In this document: positions 34,319 through 43,854 of the stretch, one piece after another | Layout: each line of letters begins with the position of its first letter | How positions within the stretch are numbered: position 1 is the first letter of the stretch | From: CAYNVS01 sp964400725 | Lineage (GTDB): Bacteria; Myxococcota_A; SURF-8; CAYNVS01 | Direction: 5' to 3' | NCBI GenBank assembly: GCA_964400725.1 | Contig: CAYNVS010000002.1 | Location: 62,001 to 126,000, forward strand | Length of the DNA: 64,000 nt | Notes under the pieces: model-generated | Database searches by the model: none | What the model was told of the DNA's origin: nothing | The model's input: only the letters and a program-made list of their open reading frames with translations | Made by a program: the position numbers and the translations under genes

Positions 34319-37300
34319 TCAGGAAAACTTGTAAAAGCAATCTTCCGACCCGTCAACGCTCGCTCCGGGTTCGGGCTCGATCCATATTTCGCCGCGCTCG
34401 CTTCTTCTCAATTTCGCGGAAGCCGGACAGCCGGGCATTTCGCCCTTGAGCCTTAAAACGGTTTGTTTCAAATCTACGTCGTACGATACGCTCTCTACTT
34501 CCGGATAAAAAACCGACTCGTTCGATTTTTCTTCCGCGGCCCAGACGATTAACTCTTTGCAGCCGTTGAACTCGCCGCGGCAGTCGTCCGCGACCGAAAT
34601 GACGGCGGACGGATAAGCCTCGTAAAGTCCCTCGAAAACCGCGTGCCCCGGCGCGCGCCACCGTCCGTCGTCCATATAAACGTTGCAGTCTCGTATTTCT
34701 TCGCAGGGGGCTTCCGAATAATCGTCAACCTCGAACAGATTCTCCGCGTTCCAAAGCGCGTCGCCCTCCGACGGCGGATTTTCTCCGAAGCTCCACGTCA
34801 ACGCCGTCTCGTCGGCGGCCTCGTCGTATTCCACCTTTTCCAGCCGCGCCTGCGCGCCGCTTCCGCCGTAACGAACGAGGTCTCCGGGCGCGAATCGGCC
34901 GGTCGCGTCGCCTTCGATTTTGGCCGTTTCAAGCGTTTCATCTACGCCGCAGACCCGGCTCGTCCATGGAACCGCGCCAGACTGCGTTTCGGCGAATACC
35001 GCCGTCTCTCCGCCCAAAACGGCCGCGCCCCAGCCGCAAACCGTTATTTTTTCCGCCAAATTCTCTTCGCCCCGTTTTAAGTCCGCGGCTTTGAGTCTCG
35101 GCAGTTTGTCCGCGAAAATCTCCAGCCCGTAAGGCGCTCCGCTCTCTCCCAACTCGCCTACTTCGCCGCTGGGGCCGGTTTTGAAATAAATCCGCGTCGT
35201 CCCTCCGTCGTCCTCGATTCTAATCGCGGGCGCCCCGAAAGCCAGAGCGGCTTTTCTTTTGCCGGCGTTTTTAGCTCCTTCGTCCCGCGGAAAGATCAGC
35301 GTCTTCAACTCGATTTTCCCTTGGTCGAAAAGATATTTGCAATCGACTATCAAGCCGTCGCCGCAAATTTCTTTTTGGCCGAAACGGTTTGTTCCAAGCG
35401 GCAGACCGGCTAATTTCACCCACATTCCGGGGCATAAGTCCCTGAATTCCTCTTTGTCGATAATCTCGAAGGAACAGGCGTACTGCGCTTTTCCAAATTT
35501 AGACAGCCATAACGCCGCGCTTCGCGCCAGCGCGCCTACGACGGATTTATCCGCCCGCTCAAAGCCCGCGCAGCATAAAAGTTTTAACTCAAACGTCTTT
35601 TCCTTTCCCCCCGACTCCGGAGCGTCGACAATCGTTTCATAGGCGAATTTGCCGGCGTAAGGATCGTAGCCGAATTTGTATCTTATTTTCCCGACCGCGG
35701 GCGCGGCGCGCTCGAATGACGCCGAAATCGACGCCAAGTCGGCTCTCGATACGACCGGACGATGCTCATAGTCCGCCGCGTTCAAGCCGGAAATAATAAT
35801 TCTGCCCGTTCTTGAAACGGTCAAATAGCCGCAGACCGGCCCAAGCAGCTCCTTTTGTATCGTTTTAATAAGAGTATCGCCGCATCCCGTCGCAAGAACG
35901 CCGTCGGCGCAAAGCGCGCTTTCCGCTCCGTCAAGCCCTCCGGAGTAAACGTACAAATCCCGCGTCGGCAGGTCGGCGCAGTATTTCGGAGCCAAAAGCC
36001 TGTCTGAGCCCAAAAAGCCTGTAAGAAGCAGTCCCGCAGCTTGAAACGGACTCATTCCGCCGTAAATCCGCGCCAGCGGCAGAACCTCGGACATCGTTTC
36101 TATTTTGGCCTTTTCAGGCGACGCTATTTGCATGTTTGAATAAGCCGCCGCCGCGTCTCCTACGTCGGCGTATTCTCCCTGCGGCAAAACTAGGGAGTGC
36201 GGCAGAAATTCTCCCAACAATACGTCGTAAATTCCCGCCTCGAAAATCGCTCCGCGGCGCAGCCAGTCTTCCAAGGAACGCAAATCCGAAACCGCGAAAC
36301 GCGAAGGATTAAGAAGACCGTATCGTCTTATATATCTTCTGCCAGCCGAAACCGCCTTGAAAATTTGCGGGCGCGGAGAGCACATTAGATAGGCGAACGG
36401 CGCGCCGAGCGTTGAATACCCTCTCGAAGAAGGCGCGTCGTCGTTGTGAATTTCGTCGAATCCGCGCGGCGTCTCGTAATACGGCATATCGCCGCATTCC
36501 AAAGAAACGCCTTCCGGACTTCTGAAACGAGCCAAAGGAATAACGGTTTTCGCGCCCAAGCCGTTTGTTTTTCCGAAGTAAAAATCCGAGTCGTTGAAAT
36601 GTTTGAACCATCTTCCCGACGCCCATTCGTAATCGTCGCTCCAAGCGCCCGCAGGCGGTTTTTCCGAGTGCGCCGTAACCGCGAAGTAATCGCGCGAATC
36701 GTTTCCTCTTCCGTCGTTAATAATTTTTTTAAGGTTAAAATCGAGGTAATGCGCGGTCGCGAACATCGCGGAGAGCGGTTTGTCGTACGCCGAGAGCATG
36801 TCCGATATTTTCATATCGAAACCGAGCCCGTCCGAAGACGGCTCCACGGCCTCAATCGTTCCTTTGAAGGCGACTTTGGGCGCGTAATCCGGCGATTCGC
36901 AGACGTAAAGAACGGCCAAACGCCCTTCAAGAAGCCTGTTTTCAAGATAAACGGGGGTCTGCGCGGAATGCGAAGACGCGGCGGTTCCAAGACGTCCTCG
37001 TTCGACTAACGCCTCCGCGTCGCAGCCTTCGCTCTCGGAGCACGACAAAACCAGCGCGGCCTCTCTTCCGACGTAAATATGACTTCCGGGCGCTATGCGC
37101 CGCGCGGCCTCTCTACCCGAAACGTAAAACGCGTCCGCGTCCGCGGAAACGGCTTTCGCCAAAGAAAATTCCCTGGCGCTTCCATCCGGCAAATCGGTGG
37201 CGAATAATTGCCCCAGCCTGTTATCGACGTCGGCCAGCCTCAGAACGAGCGTTTCGGTCGAAACGTCTCCGGAGAGCGGATCAAGGCGGCTTGACGCGCT

Positions 37301-37690
37301 CGCAATGGCGCCGCTTCCTCTGAAATAACGAGAATCGATAACGACCCGCGCTCCCTCCGCGGCGAAAATCGACCCGCTTTCCGGCGTCTGCGGCAACCCT
37401 TCGACGTCGAGAAACCAAAAGCGCGAATATGCCGAAGAGGGGTAAACGCATACGACGCTTTCCTCGCCTTTCATCCCGATTTCTATCGGACGGCCTATTT
37501 TCAATTCCGACTTCATTCCTAAAATTACTTTCGCGCGGCCTCCCGGCTCCTTAGCCGCTTGCGCGGACGCGACGAGCCCCTCTCTGCCGTCGAGTAAATA
37601 GGCCGTCGGATCGCGCAGCGGCTCGGAATAAGCGTCGCAGCAAACATAAAGCTCTCTCGGCGAAACGGCGGCGGCGAATAAAAATTTCAT
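34319..37690 (-). CDS. Large phage tail hub / receptor-end protein
   Basis: A 1123-residue protein. The position after tape measure and distal tail genes, and the size, fit a central tail hub (Tal/gpJ-like). Visible: SSRLDPLSGDVSTETLVLRLADVDN near residue 135, a long beta-rich middle, and a C-terminal part with repeated short beta motifs and GEIWIEPEPGASVDGSEDCFYKF at the end. Cysteine content is higher than usual for phage tails. No peptidase or lysozyme motif seen. GAGGAG precedes the ATG. Confidence 0.7.
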   Translation of the reverse strand: MKFLFAAAVSPRELYVCCDAYSEPLRDPTAYLLDGREGLVASAQAAKEPGGRAKVILGMKSELKIGRPIEIGMKGEESVVCVYPSSAYSRFWFLDVEGLPQTPESGSIFAAEGARVVIDSRYFRGSGAIASASSRLDPLSGDVSTETLVLRLADVDNRLGQLFATDLPDGSAREFSLAKAVSADADAFYVSGREAARRIAPGSHIYVGREAALVLSCSESEGCDAEALVERGRLGTAASSHSAQTPVYLENRLLEGRLAVLYVCESPDYAPKVAFKGTIEAVEPSSDGLGFDMKISDMLSAYDKPLSAMFATAHYLDFNLKKIINDGRGNDSRDYFAVTAHSEKPPAGAWSDDYEWASGRWFKHFNDSDFYFGKTNGLGAKTVIPLARFRSPEGVSLECGDMPYYETPRGFDEIHNDDAPSSRGYSTLGAPFAYLMCSPRPQIFKAVSAGRRYIRRYGLLNPSRFAVSDLRSLEDWLRRGAIFEAGIYDVLLGEFLPHSLVLPQGEYADVGDAAAAYSNMQIASPEKAKIETMSEVLPLARIYGGMSPFQAAGLLLTGFLGSDRLLAPKYCADLPTRDLYVYSGGLDGAESALCADGVLATGCGDTLIKTIQKELLGPVCGYLTVSRTGRIIISGLNAADYEHRPVVSRADLASISASFERAAPAVGKIRYKFGYDPYAGKFAYETIVDAPESGGKEKTFELKLLCCAGFERADKSVVGALARSAALWLSKFGKAQYACSFEIIDKEEFRDLCPGMWVKLAGLPLGTNRFGQKEICGDGLIVDCKYLFDQGKIELKTLIFPRDEGAKNAGKRKAALAFGAPAIRIEDDGGTTRIYFKTGPSGEVGELGESGAPYGLEIFADKLPRLKAADLKRGEENLAEKITVCGWGAAVLGGETAVFAETQSGAVPWTSRVCGVDETLETAKIEGDATGRFAPGDLVRYGGSGAQARLEKVEYDEAADETALTWSFGENPPSEGDALWNAENLFEVDDYSEAPCEEIRDCNVYMDDGRWRAPGHAVFEGLYEAYPSAVISVADDCRGEFNGCKELIVWAAEEKSNESVFYPEVESVSYDVDLKQTVLRLKGEMPGCPASAKLRRSERGEIWIEPEPGASVDGSEDCFYKFS

Positions 37691-37735
37691 GGCTCCTCTT
37701 CTTCGTTTTCAAAATTTTATTATTTAACGCCGAAG

Positions 37736-38782
37736 CTAAGAAACGGTTCCTAAAAATGCGGCGTAGTTTTTGTTCGTCGTGCTCGTAAACGTCGCGCCGT
37801 ACGCGTTGCCCGCCGCGGAGTTAGTTAAATCGGACGCCGCTCCGCTTAAGACGACGTAGTCGCAGTTGTTGAAATCCGCGAAACGCATAAAAACGTTGTT
37901 GGCGGTTTTGGACGCGAAAATAACGCTCCCAAGCAGCCTCGTTATCAAGTGTCCGCTTGTAAAATGGGCGAACGCAATATGAACGCCGTCTCCGCTGGAA
38001 GCCGCCATTTTCAAATTTTCCGCCTCGAAATCCTCGAAACATCCGAAGCAGTTGACGCTCTTATGCCAGTTGCAGTCGTGCCTTGAGGTGGATAAATGCT
38101 TGAGCGCCAGCTTTATCGTCGAGTTGCAGCAGCATTTGAAAAAGCTCGCGTTGGCGATGGAGCCCGGCGGCAGCGAAACTTCAAACCGCGCGCCGCTCAT
38201 ATCCGAGTCTGAAAGTCCGATAAAATTCAAAACCGGCCCGGCGTGTCCCGCCGCCCCCAAAACCTTAAAGCAACCGTAGAAATAAAGATTCGACGTCGGC
38301 TGAAACAACGCGCAGTATTTCGCCTCGCCGGACGAATCGAATCCGGCCGGAGCGCTCGGCGTCTCCTGAACGGCTATGTTAGAGGCGTCGCTTCCCGAAT
38401 CGGAAACGGTATAAACGTTGTTCAACAAGGCGAGCCGCCACGAGGAATCAACGGTCGGAAAGGCGGCCCCGTTCGCTTTTGCGAACTTTGTTCCGCTCCA
38501 ATAAACCTTTCCCCAGTCGTCCGCATAATACCTGTCGGCGTTGTCCGCGGTATAGGTCCGCCACTGTTTGCCTTGCGCAAACTCGAACTCGACGAGTCCC
38601 TGCGCGATAATCGACCGCGAGCCGCGCGTCGTTAAATGGTCGTCGAAAGCGTACCTTCCGGCTTTGATTAAAATCGCCGCTCCGTCGAAATCTTCGCTGG
38701 AAAAGGCGTTCGAAATCTGCGCCGCCGTCGAGGCCTCGATTACTTTTTCATAGCTTTTTACTTTTGGAAAATTATAGCTCAT
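37736..38782 (-). CDS. Tail spike-like protein with predicted beta-helix
   Basis: A 348-residue protein. The N-terminal SAAQISNAF-like lead and ILIKAGRYAFDDHLTTRGSRSIIAQG (about 36-60) match the entry of right-handed beta-helix (pectin-lyase-type) tailspikes: value, turn, value repeats continue to the C-terminus. A cluster FFKCCCNSTIKL near 215 is odd for a phage spike. GGAGG precedes the ATG. It could bind or cut surface glycans of the target cell; no catalytic residues identified. Confidence 0.65.
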   Translation of the reverse strand: MSYNFPKVKSYEKVIEASTAAQISNAFSSEDFDGAAILIKAGRYAFDDHLTTRGSRSIIAQGLVEFEFAQGKQWRTYTADNADRYYADDWGKVYWSGTKFAKANGAAFPTVDSSWRLALLNNVYTVSDSGSDASNIAVQETPSAPAGFDSSGEAKYCALFQPTSNLYFYGCFKVLGAAGHAGPVLNFIGLSDSDMSGARFEVSLPPGSIANASFFKCCCNSTIKLALKHLSTSRHDCNWHKSVNCFGCFEDFEAENLKMAASSGDGVHIAFAHFTSGHLITRLLGSVIFASKTANNVFMRFADFNNCDYVVLSGAASDLTNSAAGNAYGATFTSTTNKNYAAFLGTVS

Positions 38783-38791
38783 AGCCGCCTC

Positions 38792-39907
38792 CTAATATAC
38801 GAACCAAGAACCGTTGTAAGGAAAAAGCTCCACCGCGGCGCCGTCAACGTTCAAAACAAGCTCGTCCGCGCCGTCGATTTTTTCGTCTCCTTCGGTCAGA
38901 ACTCTAATCGGGCATTGCGAAGCGCGCATTCCGGCGTCTTTAATAAGAAGCCTTTTAATCGAGCCCATTATAGAAGTCGCCAGCGTTATGGAGCGGGTTC
39001 CGGACGCGCTTCCGGACGCGAGCAGCTCTATGTTTTTATCGCCCGCGTTTAAATTATAACTTTCGCTCGAAACCCAAATAATCGTCGGCAGAGGCATATA
39101 ACTGTCGTCGTGGTCGTGCTCTATGTAAGGCATATCGTCTCCCGTTTCCGTCGCGCTTAAAAGTTTAAGCGTAAGGTTGTATCTCTCAAGAGCGGGCGAA
39201 ACCCGTTTCGGCGCGAAAGTTCTCAAACCCTCCGCCGACAGCCTGTAATTGTTCCTTAAATCTCCAACGCTTTCGTCTTCAATCAAAACAAAAGGAAGCG
39301 TCTTCGCGTCTCCGTAAAAAAATCTTAAATCGGCCAGTTCCGACGCGGCGAGAAACTCGAATTGGAGCTCCTTGCGGACGATCGCTCCTCCCGCTCTCGC
39401 GGCGCTCGCCATCGTTTGTCCCACGGCCTCGAACGCCTCCCGCTCTATGGTCGAGTCCGCCTTCGTAATCGTCCCGCCCGTTATGTATATTCCGTAATAA
39501 TGCCTGAAAGGCGCGGTTATAACCGCCGCAAAATCGGCGTCAACGCTCGCATCGAAGCCCATCACGGCGGCGGGCGTCGGCGCGGCGCGCCACGGACAGG
39601 CGATTTGAAAACCCGAATCGGCGCGTATGGAAACGTAGCCGGAAGGAGATACGGAAACGGAAACGGAGCACGGAACTCCCTCCGAGACGAGTTTAGCGTT
39701 GGCGGCCCCGGCGGTCAGCGAGCAAAGCCGCTCGATATGATCCCACGAAGAGGCGGTCGAGCCCGGTATTGCGACTTCGTAAAAACCTTCCGCCGGATAC
39801 GCGACGTTTTGCGGGCTTTTCACCCTAAAGCGCCATCTGTCGTTCTGCTCCCGGCCCGACGAGCTCCTCGGTATGCGCCACCATATCCTTGGGCGGTACT
39901 CAGACAT
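38792..39907 (-). CDS. Distal tail / fibre protein
   Basis: A 371-residue protein. The N-terminal two thirds are globular and unassigned. EHDHDDSYMPLPTIIWVSSESY near 260 looks like a fibre junction and leads to a C-terminal beta-rich head (SITLATSI, VLNVDGAAVELFPYNGSWFVY). It overlaps the tape-measure gene by 8 nt, which is typical of phage operons. Ribosome site weak, so coupled translation is likely. Confidence 0.6.
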   Translation of the reverse strand: MSEYRPRIWWRIPRSSSGREQNDRWRFRVKSPQNVAYPAEGFYEVAIPGSTASSWDHIERLCSLTAGAANAKLVSEGVPCSVSVSVSPSGYVSIRADSGFQIACPWRAAPTPAAVMGFDASVDADFAAVITAPFRHYYGIYITGGTITKADSTIEREAFEAVGQTMASAARAGGAIVRKELQFEFLAASELADLRFFYGDAKTLPFVLIEDESVGDLRNNYRLSAEGLRTFAPKRVSPALERYNLTLKLLSATETGDDMPYIEHDHDDSYMPLPTIIWVSSESYNLNAGDKNIELLASGSASGTRSITLATSIMGSIKRLLIKDAGMRASQCPIRVLTEGDEKIDGADELVLNVDGAAVELFPYNGSWFVY

Positions 39908-40589
39908 AGGAATACCCCATTTCCTTTCCTCTTCTTATGATTTTTTCCAGTTCCTTCGCGATATCCTCCGCCGTGGAGAAACCTCCGGCTATGGTGATAT
40001 TGTAAACCGCGGTCTGAGAAGAAGCGGGGTTCGTTCCGGCCCAGCCGCCCGAACTTGAGCCGGGCGCGCCCAAAGCGCCGGAGCCGGACGCCCCGTAAGC
40101 GGAGGACAAGCCGCGCAAAACGCCGCCGAACGCGGTTAAAGCCGCGCCCGCCGCAATGGCCGCCGCTCCGGAAATGTTTCCGAATATCGGAACCGTCTGC
40201 ATCGCGATTCCGGCCAGCGCTATAAGCGTCCCAAGCTGCACCGCTATCTGCGCCAGCATATTGAGAAAATTCTTAAGCAGATTGCTCATTCCGTCCCCCT
40301 TGGCTATGTCGGCCCAAAAAGACGTCCAAAAATTTACGACGCTTGAGCCGAAAACGCGCCAGTACTCCGACATTTTAGACAGCGACTCCCTCGCGATTAT
40401 TTCGTGCCCCTCAAACTCCTGCGAGCTCGCGGCCAGCCTTTCCTTTATTCCCTCTTTCTTTATCGCGGTCAGACTTTTCTCGCCCGCGCCGGCGGCCGAA
40501 ATATAAGCGGACATCCGCTCTCTCAGCGTTTCGTAATCATCCTCGCTTATACAGCCGGAACCGCCGTCGTATTTCTTTTTAACGGTCAT
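39900..40589 (-). CDS. Very short tail tape-measure protein
   Basis: A 229-residue protein. Residues 1-95 are helical and polar, 105-160 are hydrophobic (LLKNFLNMLAQIAVQLGTLIALAGIAMQTVPIFG), and the tail is Gly/Ser/Ala-rich (GASGSGALGAPGSSSGG). This is the C-terminal layout of tape measures. At about 0.15 nm per residue it would set a tail of roughly 35 nm, far shorter than most siphophages but close to the GTA tape measure of Rhodobacter (about 220 residues). GAGGG precedes the ATG. Confidence 0.65.
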   Translation of the reverse strand: MTVKKKYDGGSGCISEDDYETLRERMSAYISAAGAGEKSLTAIKKEGIKERLAASSQEFEGHEIIARESLSKMSEYWRVFGSSVVNFWTSFWADIAKGDGMSNLLKNFLNMLAQIAVQLGTLIALAGIAMQTVPIFGNISGAAAIAAGAALTAFGGVLRGLSSAYGASGSGALGAPGSSSGGWAGTNPASSQTAVYNITIAGGFSTAEDIAKELEKIIRRGKEMGYSYV

Positions 40590-40631
40590 ATGCCCTCGCT
40601 TTCTTAAGTTTTATTACACTTGCGGACGCGC

Positions 40632-41005
40632 CTAAAAACCCGCCGCCCGCTCGGCGCGCCTCTCGGCCTGCGCTTTGGCGGCGTGCGCGCAGACTTCCGT
40701 CTCGATTCTCTTCAACGCCCTCATTGCCTGCGCGTAAGCCGAAGGCTGATCAAGCAGCCCTCCGGCGCAGGGGAGAACGCCCGATTTATACTCGTTGTAC
40801 AAAGAAGTCCAAAAAGACGCGTTTGCAGGGTCTCTGCTTTTCGCCGGACAAACCGAAAGCTCCATCGACGAAAACGCGAACGGCCTAAAGGGATCTCGTC
40901 CTTCGCATTGGCCGTCTTCAAACGGGCATCTGTCGCACCGCCACAAACCCGCCGAGCCGTCCAGTTCAAGCTCGCTCAGCGCGTCGGCGGCGGAAATTAA
41001 AAATT
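40632..41005 (-). CDS. Tail assembly chaperone, frameshift extension (gpT-like)
   Basis: Frame -1 relative to the 40997-41443 gene, open from the slippery site to TGA/TAA at 40632, adding about 123 residues (LISAADALSELELDGSAGLWRCDRC...). The only in-frame start upstream (41096) has no ribosome site and would give an Arg-rich shadow N-terminus, so this part is probably made only as a G-T fusion. The Cys-rich patch WRCDRCPFEDGQC is unusual for a chaperone and could bind metal. Confidence 0.7.
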
Positions 41006-41443
41006 TGCCGCGTCCTTCTCGTCCATCGTCGCGCGTCTTACGATTTCCATGCCGAGCAGCGTAAGCGTTTCTTCGTCCGCGTTTTGCAGCGCCCATTTCT
41101 CATCCGCTGCGCCGTCGTAGCCGTCGTAATTTTCAACCGCTCTCAAACAGCTTGCGGCCGTTTTTTGAAGCGCGCGCGCCGTTTTAAGCAAATCCTCGCA
41201 GCTCAAAGCGCCTCCCTTTGCCGCGCCCGAAACGTCGAGTTTAAATTCCGAGGCGATTTCCAAAGCCTGTCTGAACGACAGCGGCGCGACTTTAAACCGC
41301 GTCGGCTTGCCGCGCAGCCTTAAATTCGACTCTTCCAGACTCGCGTAATACCTGGCCACAGACTCGGCGTCGTTCGATGGGTCGATTGCGTCGTCTATCG
41401 GAAGAATTACCCAATACTCCGTTATCGGTTTTTTCGTAATCAT
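40997..41443 (-). CDS. Tail assembly chaperone (gpG-like)
   Basis: A 148-residue acidic protein between the tail tube and the tape measure, the conserved place of gpG in long-tailed phages. It ends KDAANF* with the codons GCA-AAT-TTT-TAA. The first residues (MITKKPITEYWVILPIDDAID) and helical middle fit the family in size and charge. AAGGGA precedes the ATG. Slippage just before the stop extends it into the gpT-like frame. Confidence 0.75.
   Translation of the reverse strand: MITKKPITEYWVILPIDDAIDPSNDAESVARYYASLEESNLRLRGKPTRFKVAPLSFRQALEIASEFKLDVSGAAKGGALSCEDLLKTARALQKTAASCLRAVENYDGYDGAADEKWALQNADEETLTLLGMEIVRRATMDEKDAANF
41000..41006 (-). other. Slippery heptamer A-AAT-TTT for -1 frameshifting
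   Basis: On the minus strand the codons are GCA AAT TTT TAA. AAATTTT fits X-XXY-YYZ, and the -1 frame reads AAA TTT TTA and stays open for 123 codons. The 0-frame stop is immediately 3' of the site, as in gpG-gpGT systems. Confidence 0.75.
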
Positions 41444-41460
41444 CGTCCCTTTCCTTTCCT

Positions 41461-42678
41461 TTAAACGCAGCTAACGGCAAAGTCGCCGAAGCCGTCCGTC
41501 CACAGGACGTTAAATTCAAGCGCGCGCGTTTGAACGCCGCCGTCGTTTATTTCGTACGGCTTTAAAATTTGAGCTCTGGGAGCGAAAACCGCGAGCGATT
41601 TTCCCGGAACGGCTTCCGGCTCGCTTTTGAATATCATCGAAACGCTCGAAAGGCGCGCGGTCTCAAAGAGCGAAAAAACGTCCGCAAAATCTTCGTCCTG
41701 CCTTGCGACTATTTTTATCGTCGGCTTTACGGACGCTATTACGCAGCCGCGCCTGCCGTTGGGAGCGTCTATCGACTCCAGCGGCCTCGCTTCCAGCGCC
41801 AGCTTTAAAGACGCTTCTTCCACGAAGTCGATGATTTTTCCGTCAACCGCTATTTCGGCGTTGCGCGCGACGATGAACGAAGGCTGAACCCACGGCGTCG
41901 AAACCGCCGATAAACTCTGCGCGGGCGAGCCGGAATTCGCGGCGAAACCGAATTTCAAATCGACCAGACCTTTGGCCTTGGCCGAAATTTCGACCCTGTC
42001 GCAGACGCATCCGGCAAAGCGCTCTACCGCGCCGTTAAAATCTTCCTGCTCCAAAGCGAAAGTCGCAAGCCCGTCCGAAGAGTCGGCCTTCGAGGCGTTC
42101 GACGAATCGGCCGCAAACGTCCAGCTTCCGTAAATTCTCGATACGGAACCGGCGTCCGCGATATTACGATCGAGCGTAAGAATTAAGTCCGAGCCCGACG
42201 CTTCCTTCGCCGCGATGAACGCGACCCGCTTCTTCGCGCCGTCCGCGATTAACGCCGCGCCTAATTTATATTTCTCTCCGTTAGCGCCCTCTCCGGCGAG
42301 ACTAAGTTTCGTAGCCGCGCCGCCGTGATCGGCCGCAATCGTTCCGGCGAAACCGCTCGTCGCTTTCTTCTCGAAACCGGCGGCTCCGAATAGAACGTCG
42401 AGATGCGACGACCACGCGGGCGGTTGACCGGCTACGGCCAATCCCGAACCGTGCGCCTTGAACGCAAGCTCTCCGTTTGTTCTCTCAGCGCAGCCGGGCA
42501 GCGACGCCGAGAAGCCGAGATGAGAGCGCAGCTGCTTTTCGAGCGAATGAAGCTCCCGCTTCGGGTTCATGCGCTTGTAATCAAAAGGCCGCGCCTCGTA
42601 AAACGCCTGCGGCGGCGTTTCAAACGAAGGCTCCGAGCCTATTTGCAGGTATTTTACCAGCGGTATTCCTTTAGCCAT
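41461..42678 (-). CDS. Major tail (tube) protein candidate
   Basis: A 405-residue protein. The ATG at 42678 has GAGGCGG upstream and overlaps the previous gene by 8 nt; the start at 42699 is rejected. Position just upstream of the G/GT chaperones equals that of the lambda V gene. The sequence is beta-rich with repeated Ala/Gly/Asp turns and DFADVFSLFETARLSSVSMIFKSE near the C-terminus, similar in layout to tail tubes with an extra domain. It is longer than most tube proteins (150-300), so a fused decoration domain is possible. Confidence 0.6.
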   Translation of the reverse strand: MAKGIPLVKYLQIGSEPSFETPPQAFYEARPFDYKRMNPKRELHSLEKQLRSHLGFSASLPGCAERTNGELAFKAHGSGLAVAGQPPAWSSHLDVLFGAAGFEKKATSGFAGTIAADHGGAATKLSLAGEGANGEKYKLGAALIADGAKKRVAFIAAKEASGSDLILTLDRNIADAGSVSRIYGSWTFAADSSNASKADSSDGLATFALEQEDFNGAVERFAGCVCDRVEISAKAKGLVDLKFGFAANSGSPAQSLSAVSTPWVQPSFIVARNAEIAVDGKIIDFVEEASLKLALEARPLESIDAPNGRRGCVIASVKPTIKIVARQDEDFADVFSLFETARLSSVSMIFKSEPEAVPGKSLAVFAPRAQILKPYEINDGGVQTRALEFNVLWTDGFGDFAVSCV

Positions 42679-43102
42679 TTTCCGCCTCTTCGTATTCAAG
42701 CTGAAATTTTAAAGTTAAAATCGAGGACGACTCCCGCTTTTTCAGCGAGCTCCCCTCGAAAGTCATCGAAAGACCCCCGGCCGAAAATCTGTCCGCCGAG
42801 AGAACGGCGCCGATAATCGCGTCCGCGTCCTCGTTTATCGTCGCCGCTAAATCGGCCGCGTCGCAGAAAGCGCCGTAATAAACCCCTATTGCCACCTCGG
42901 CGGTTTTTATTCGAGGCCCGCTCGAATCTCCTATCTGCTCGAACGCGGCTTTAGACGGAACGACGGTCAAGTCGAATCCTCTCGTTTTGCCGCAGGACGC
43001 CGCGTCGGCGGTTCTCGCGAATCCGGTCTCCGGCAGCGAGGAAGTCCGCGCCGCCTCTATCGACGACGCGAAGAGCGATATAAGGTTTCGCGCCGCGGTC
43101 AT
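42671..43102 (-). CDS. Tail terminator / completion protein candidate
   Basis: A 143-residue protein with an alpha/beta pattern and a C-terminal SSILTLKFQLEYEE strand. Size and position between connector and tail tube fit gpU/HK97 gp10-type tail terminators. It starts inside the stop codon of the connector gene (ATGA overlap) and overlaps the tube gene at its end, so the three are translated together. No sequence family named with certainty. Confidence 0.6.
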   Translation of the reverse strand: MTAARNLISLFASSIEAARTSSLPETGFARTADAASCGKTRGFDLTVVPSKAAFEQIGDSSGPRIKTAEVAIGVYYGAFCDAADLAATINEDADAIIGAVLSADRFSAGGLSMTFEGSSLKKRESSSILTLKFQLEYEEAENG

Positions 43103-43797
43103 CTTATCAGCCTCCCGGTTTTAATCGTTTCGTAAACTCCGCCGTCTTTAGACTTAAGCCTAAGGCGCGAAAAGAGCGAATCCCACAGCCGCTCTGCTCG
43201 CTTGCGCCTCGTTTCGGCCTTTTTCTCGGAACCGAAAGCCGCGAGAGCGTCGGCGGCGGCGGTTTCCAGCAGCAAAGAGCGCCATACGCGCCTGTCCGCC
43301 ACTTCCGACGGCTCCACCATTGCGGAGCGCATTTTCGCGTAAAGAGCGTCCGCGGCGGCTTCAACGAACGGCGCGGCGTCCGCGTCTCTCCTCAGCAGAT
43401 TGTTGAATTTTAATTCGGGCTCGGCTTCAAGAAGGTCGGCAAGCCCTACGTCGGCGTCCAGAACGACGGCGACGACGTCGAAAAAAACGTCTATTCTTCT
43501 CGGTATTAAGGGCGCGTTTTCTCCCTCTTCCACCGCTCCGGCGAAGTCTATAACGAGCCTGTAGTCTCTGCCGAGCTTGTAAACGTCGGGCGCGAAAACC
43601 TTGGCCACAACGATTTCAACCGGCGCGGTTTCGCCGCACTGCGTCTCGTCCGCGACGTCGCAGGCCGTCCCGCTTCCGGGCGGAAAAATTACGGCGGAAT
43701 CAAGCTGCGCGGCCTTTAGGGGAAGAGCGTTTATCGTCGGCTTGAACTTAATCGTCTGCGGTCTGTTCGATCCGTATTGTATTTGCAGCGGCAGCAT
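43099..43797 (-). CDS. Head-tail connector/adaptor candidate
   Basis: A 232-residue protein from the ATG at 43797 (GGAGG at 5-nt spacing, so the 43809 start is not used). Helical C-terminal half (FVEAAADALYAKMRSAMVEPSEVADRRVWRSLLLETAAADALAAFG). The place after capsid genes and before the tail terminator is that of connectors, but length and sequence do not match a family I can name. Confidence 0.55.
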   Translation of the reverse strand: MLPLQIQYGSNRPQTIKFKPTINALPLKAAQLDSAVIFPPGSGTACDVADETQCGETAPVEIVVAKVFAPDVYKLGRDYRLVIDFAGAVEEGENAPLIPRRIDVFFDVVAVVLDADVGLADLLEAEPELKFNNLLRRDADAAPFVEAAADALYAKMRSAMVEPSEVADRRVWRSLLLETAAADALAAFGSEKKAETRRKRAERLWDSLFSRLRLKSKDGGVYETIKTGRLIR

Positions 43798-43854
43798 TTT
43801 TGCCTCCATTAAAAGTTAAGACGGGACGGCTATGCCGCCCCGCCGCTTTGCGCG

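Noticed and set aside
41006..41096. Independent start for the gpT-like ORF at 41096
   Set aside because: No ribosome site, and the N-terminal part is an Arg-rich shadow of the gpG-like gene; frameshift expression explains it better.
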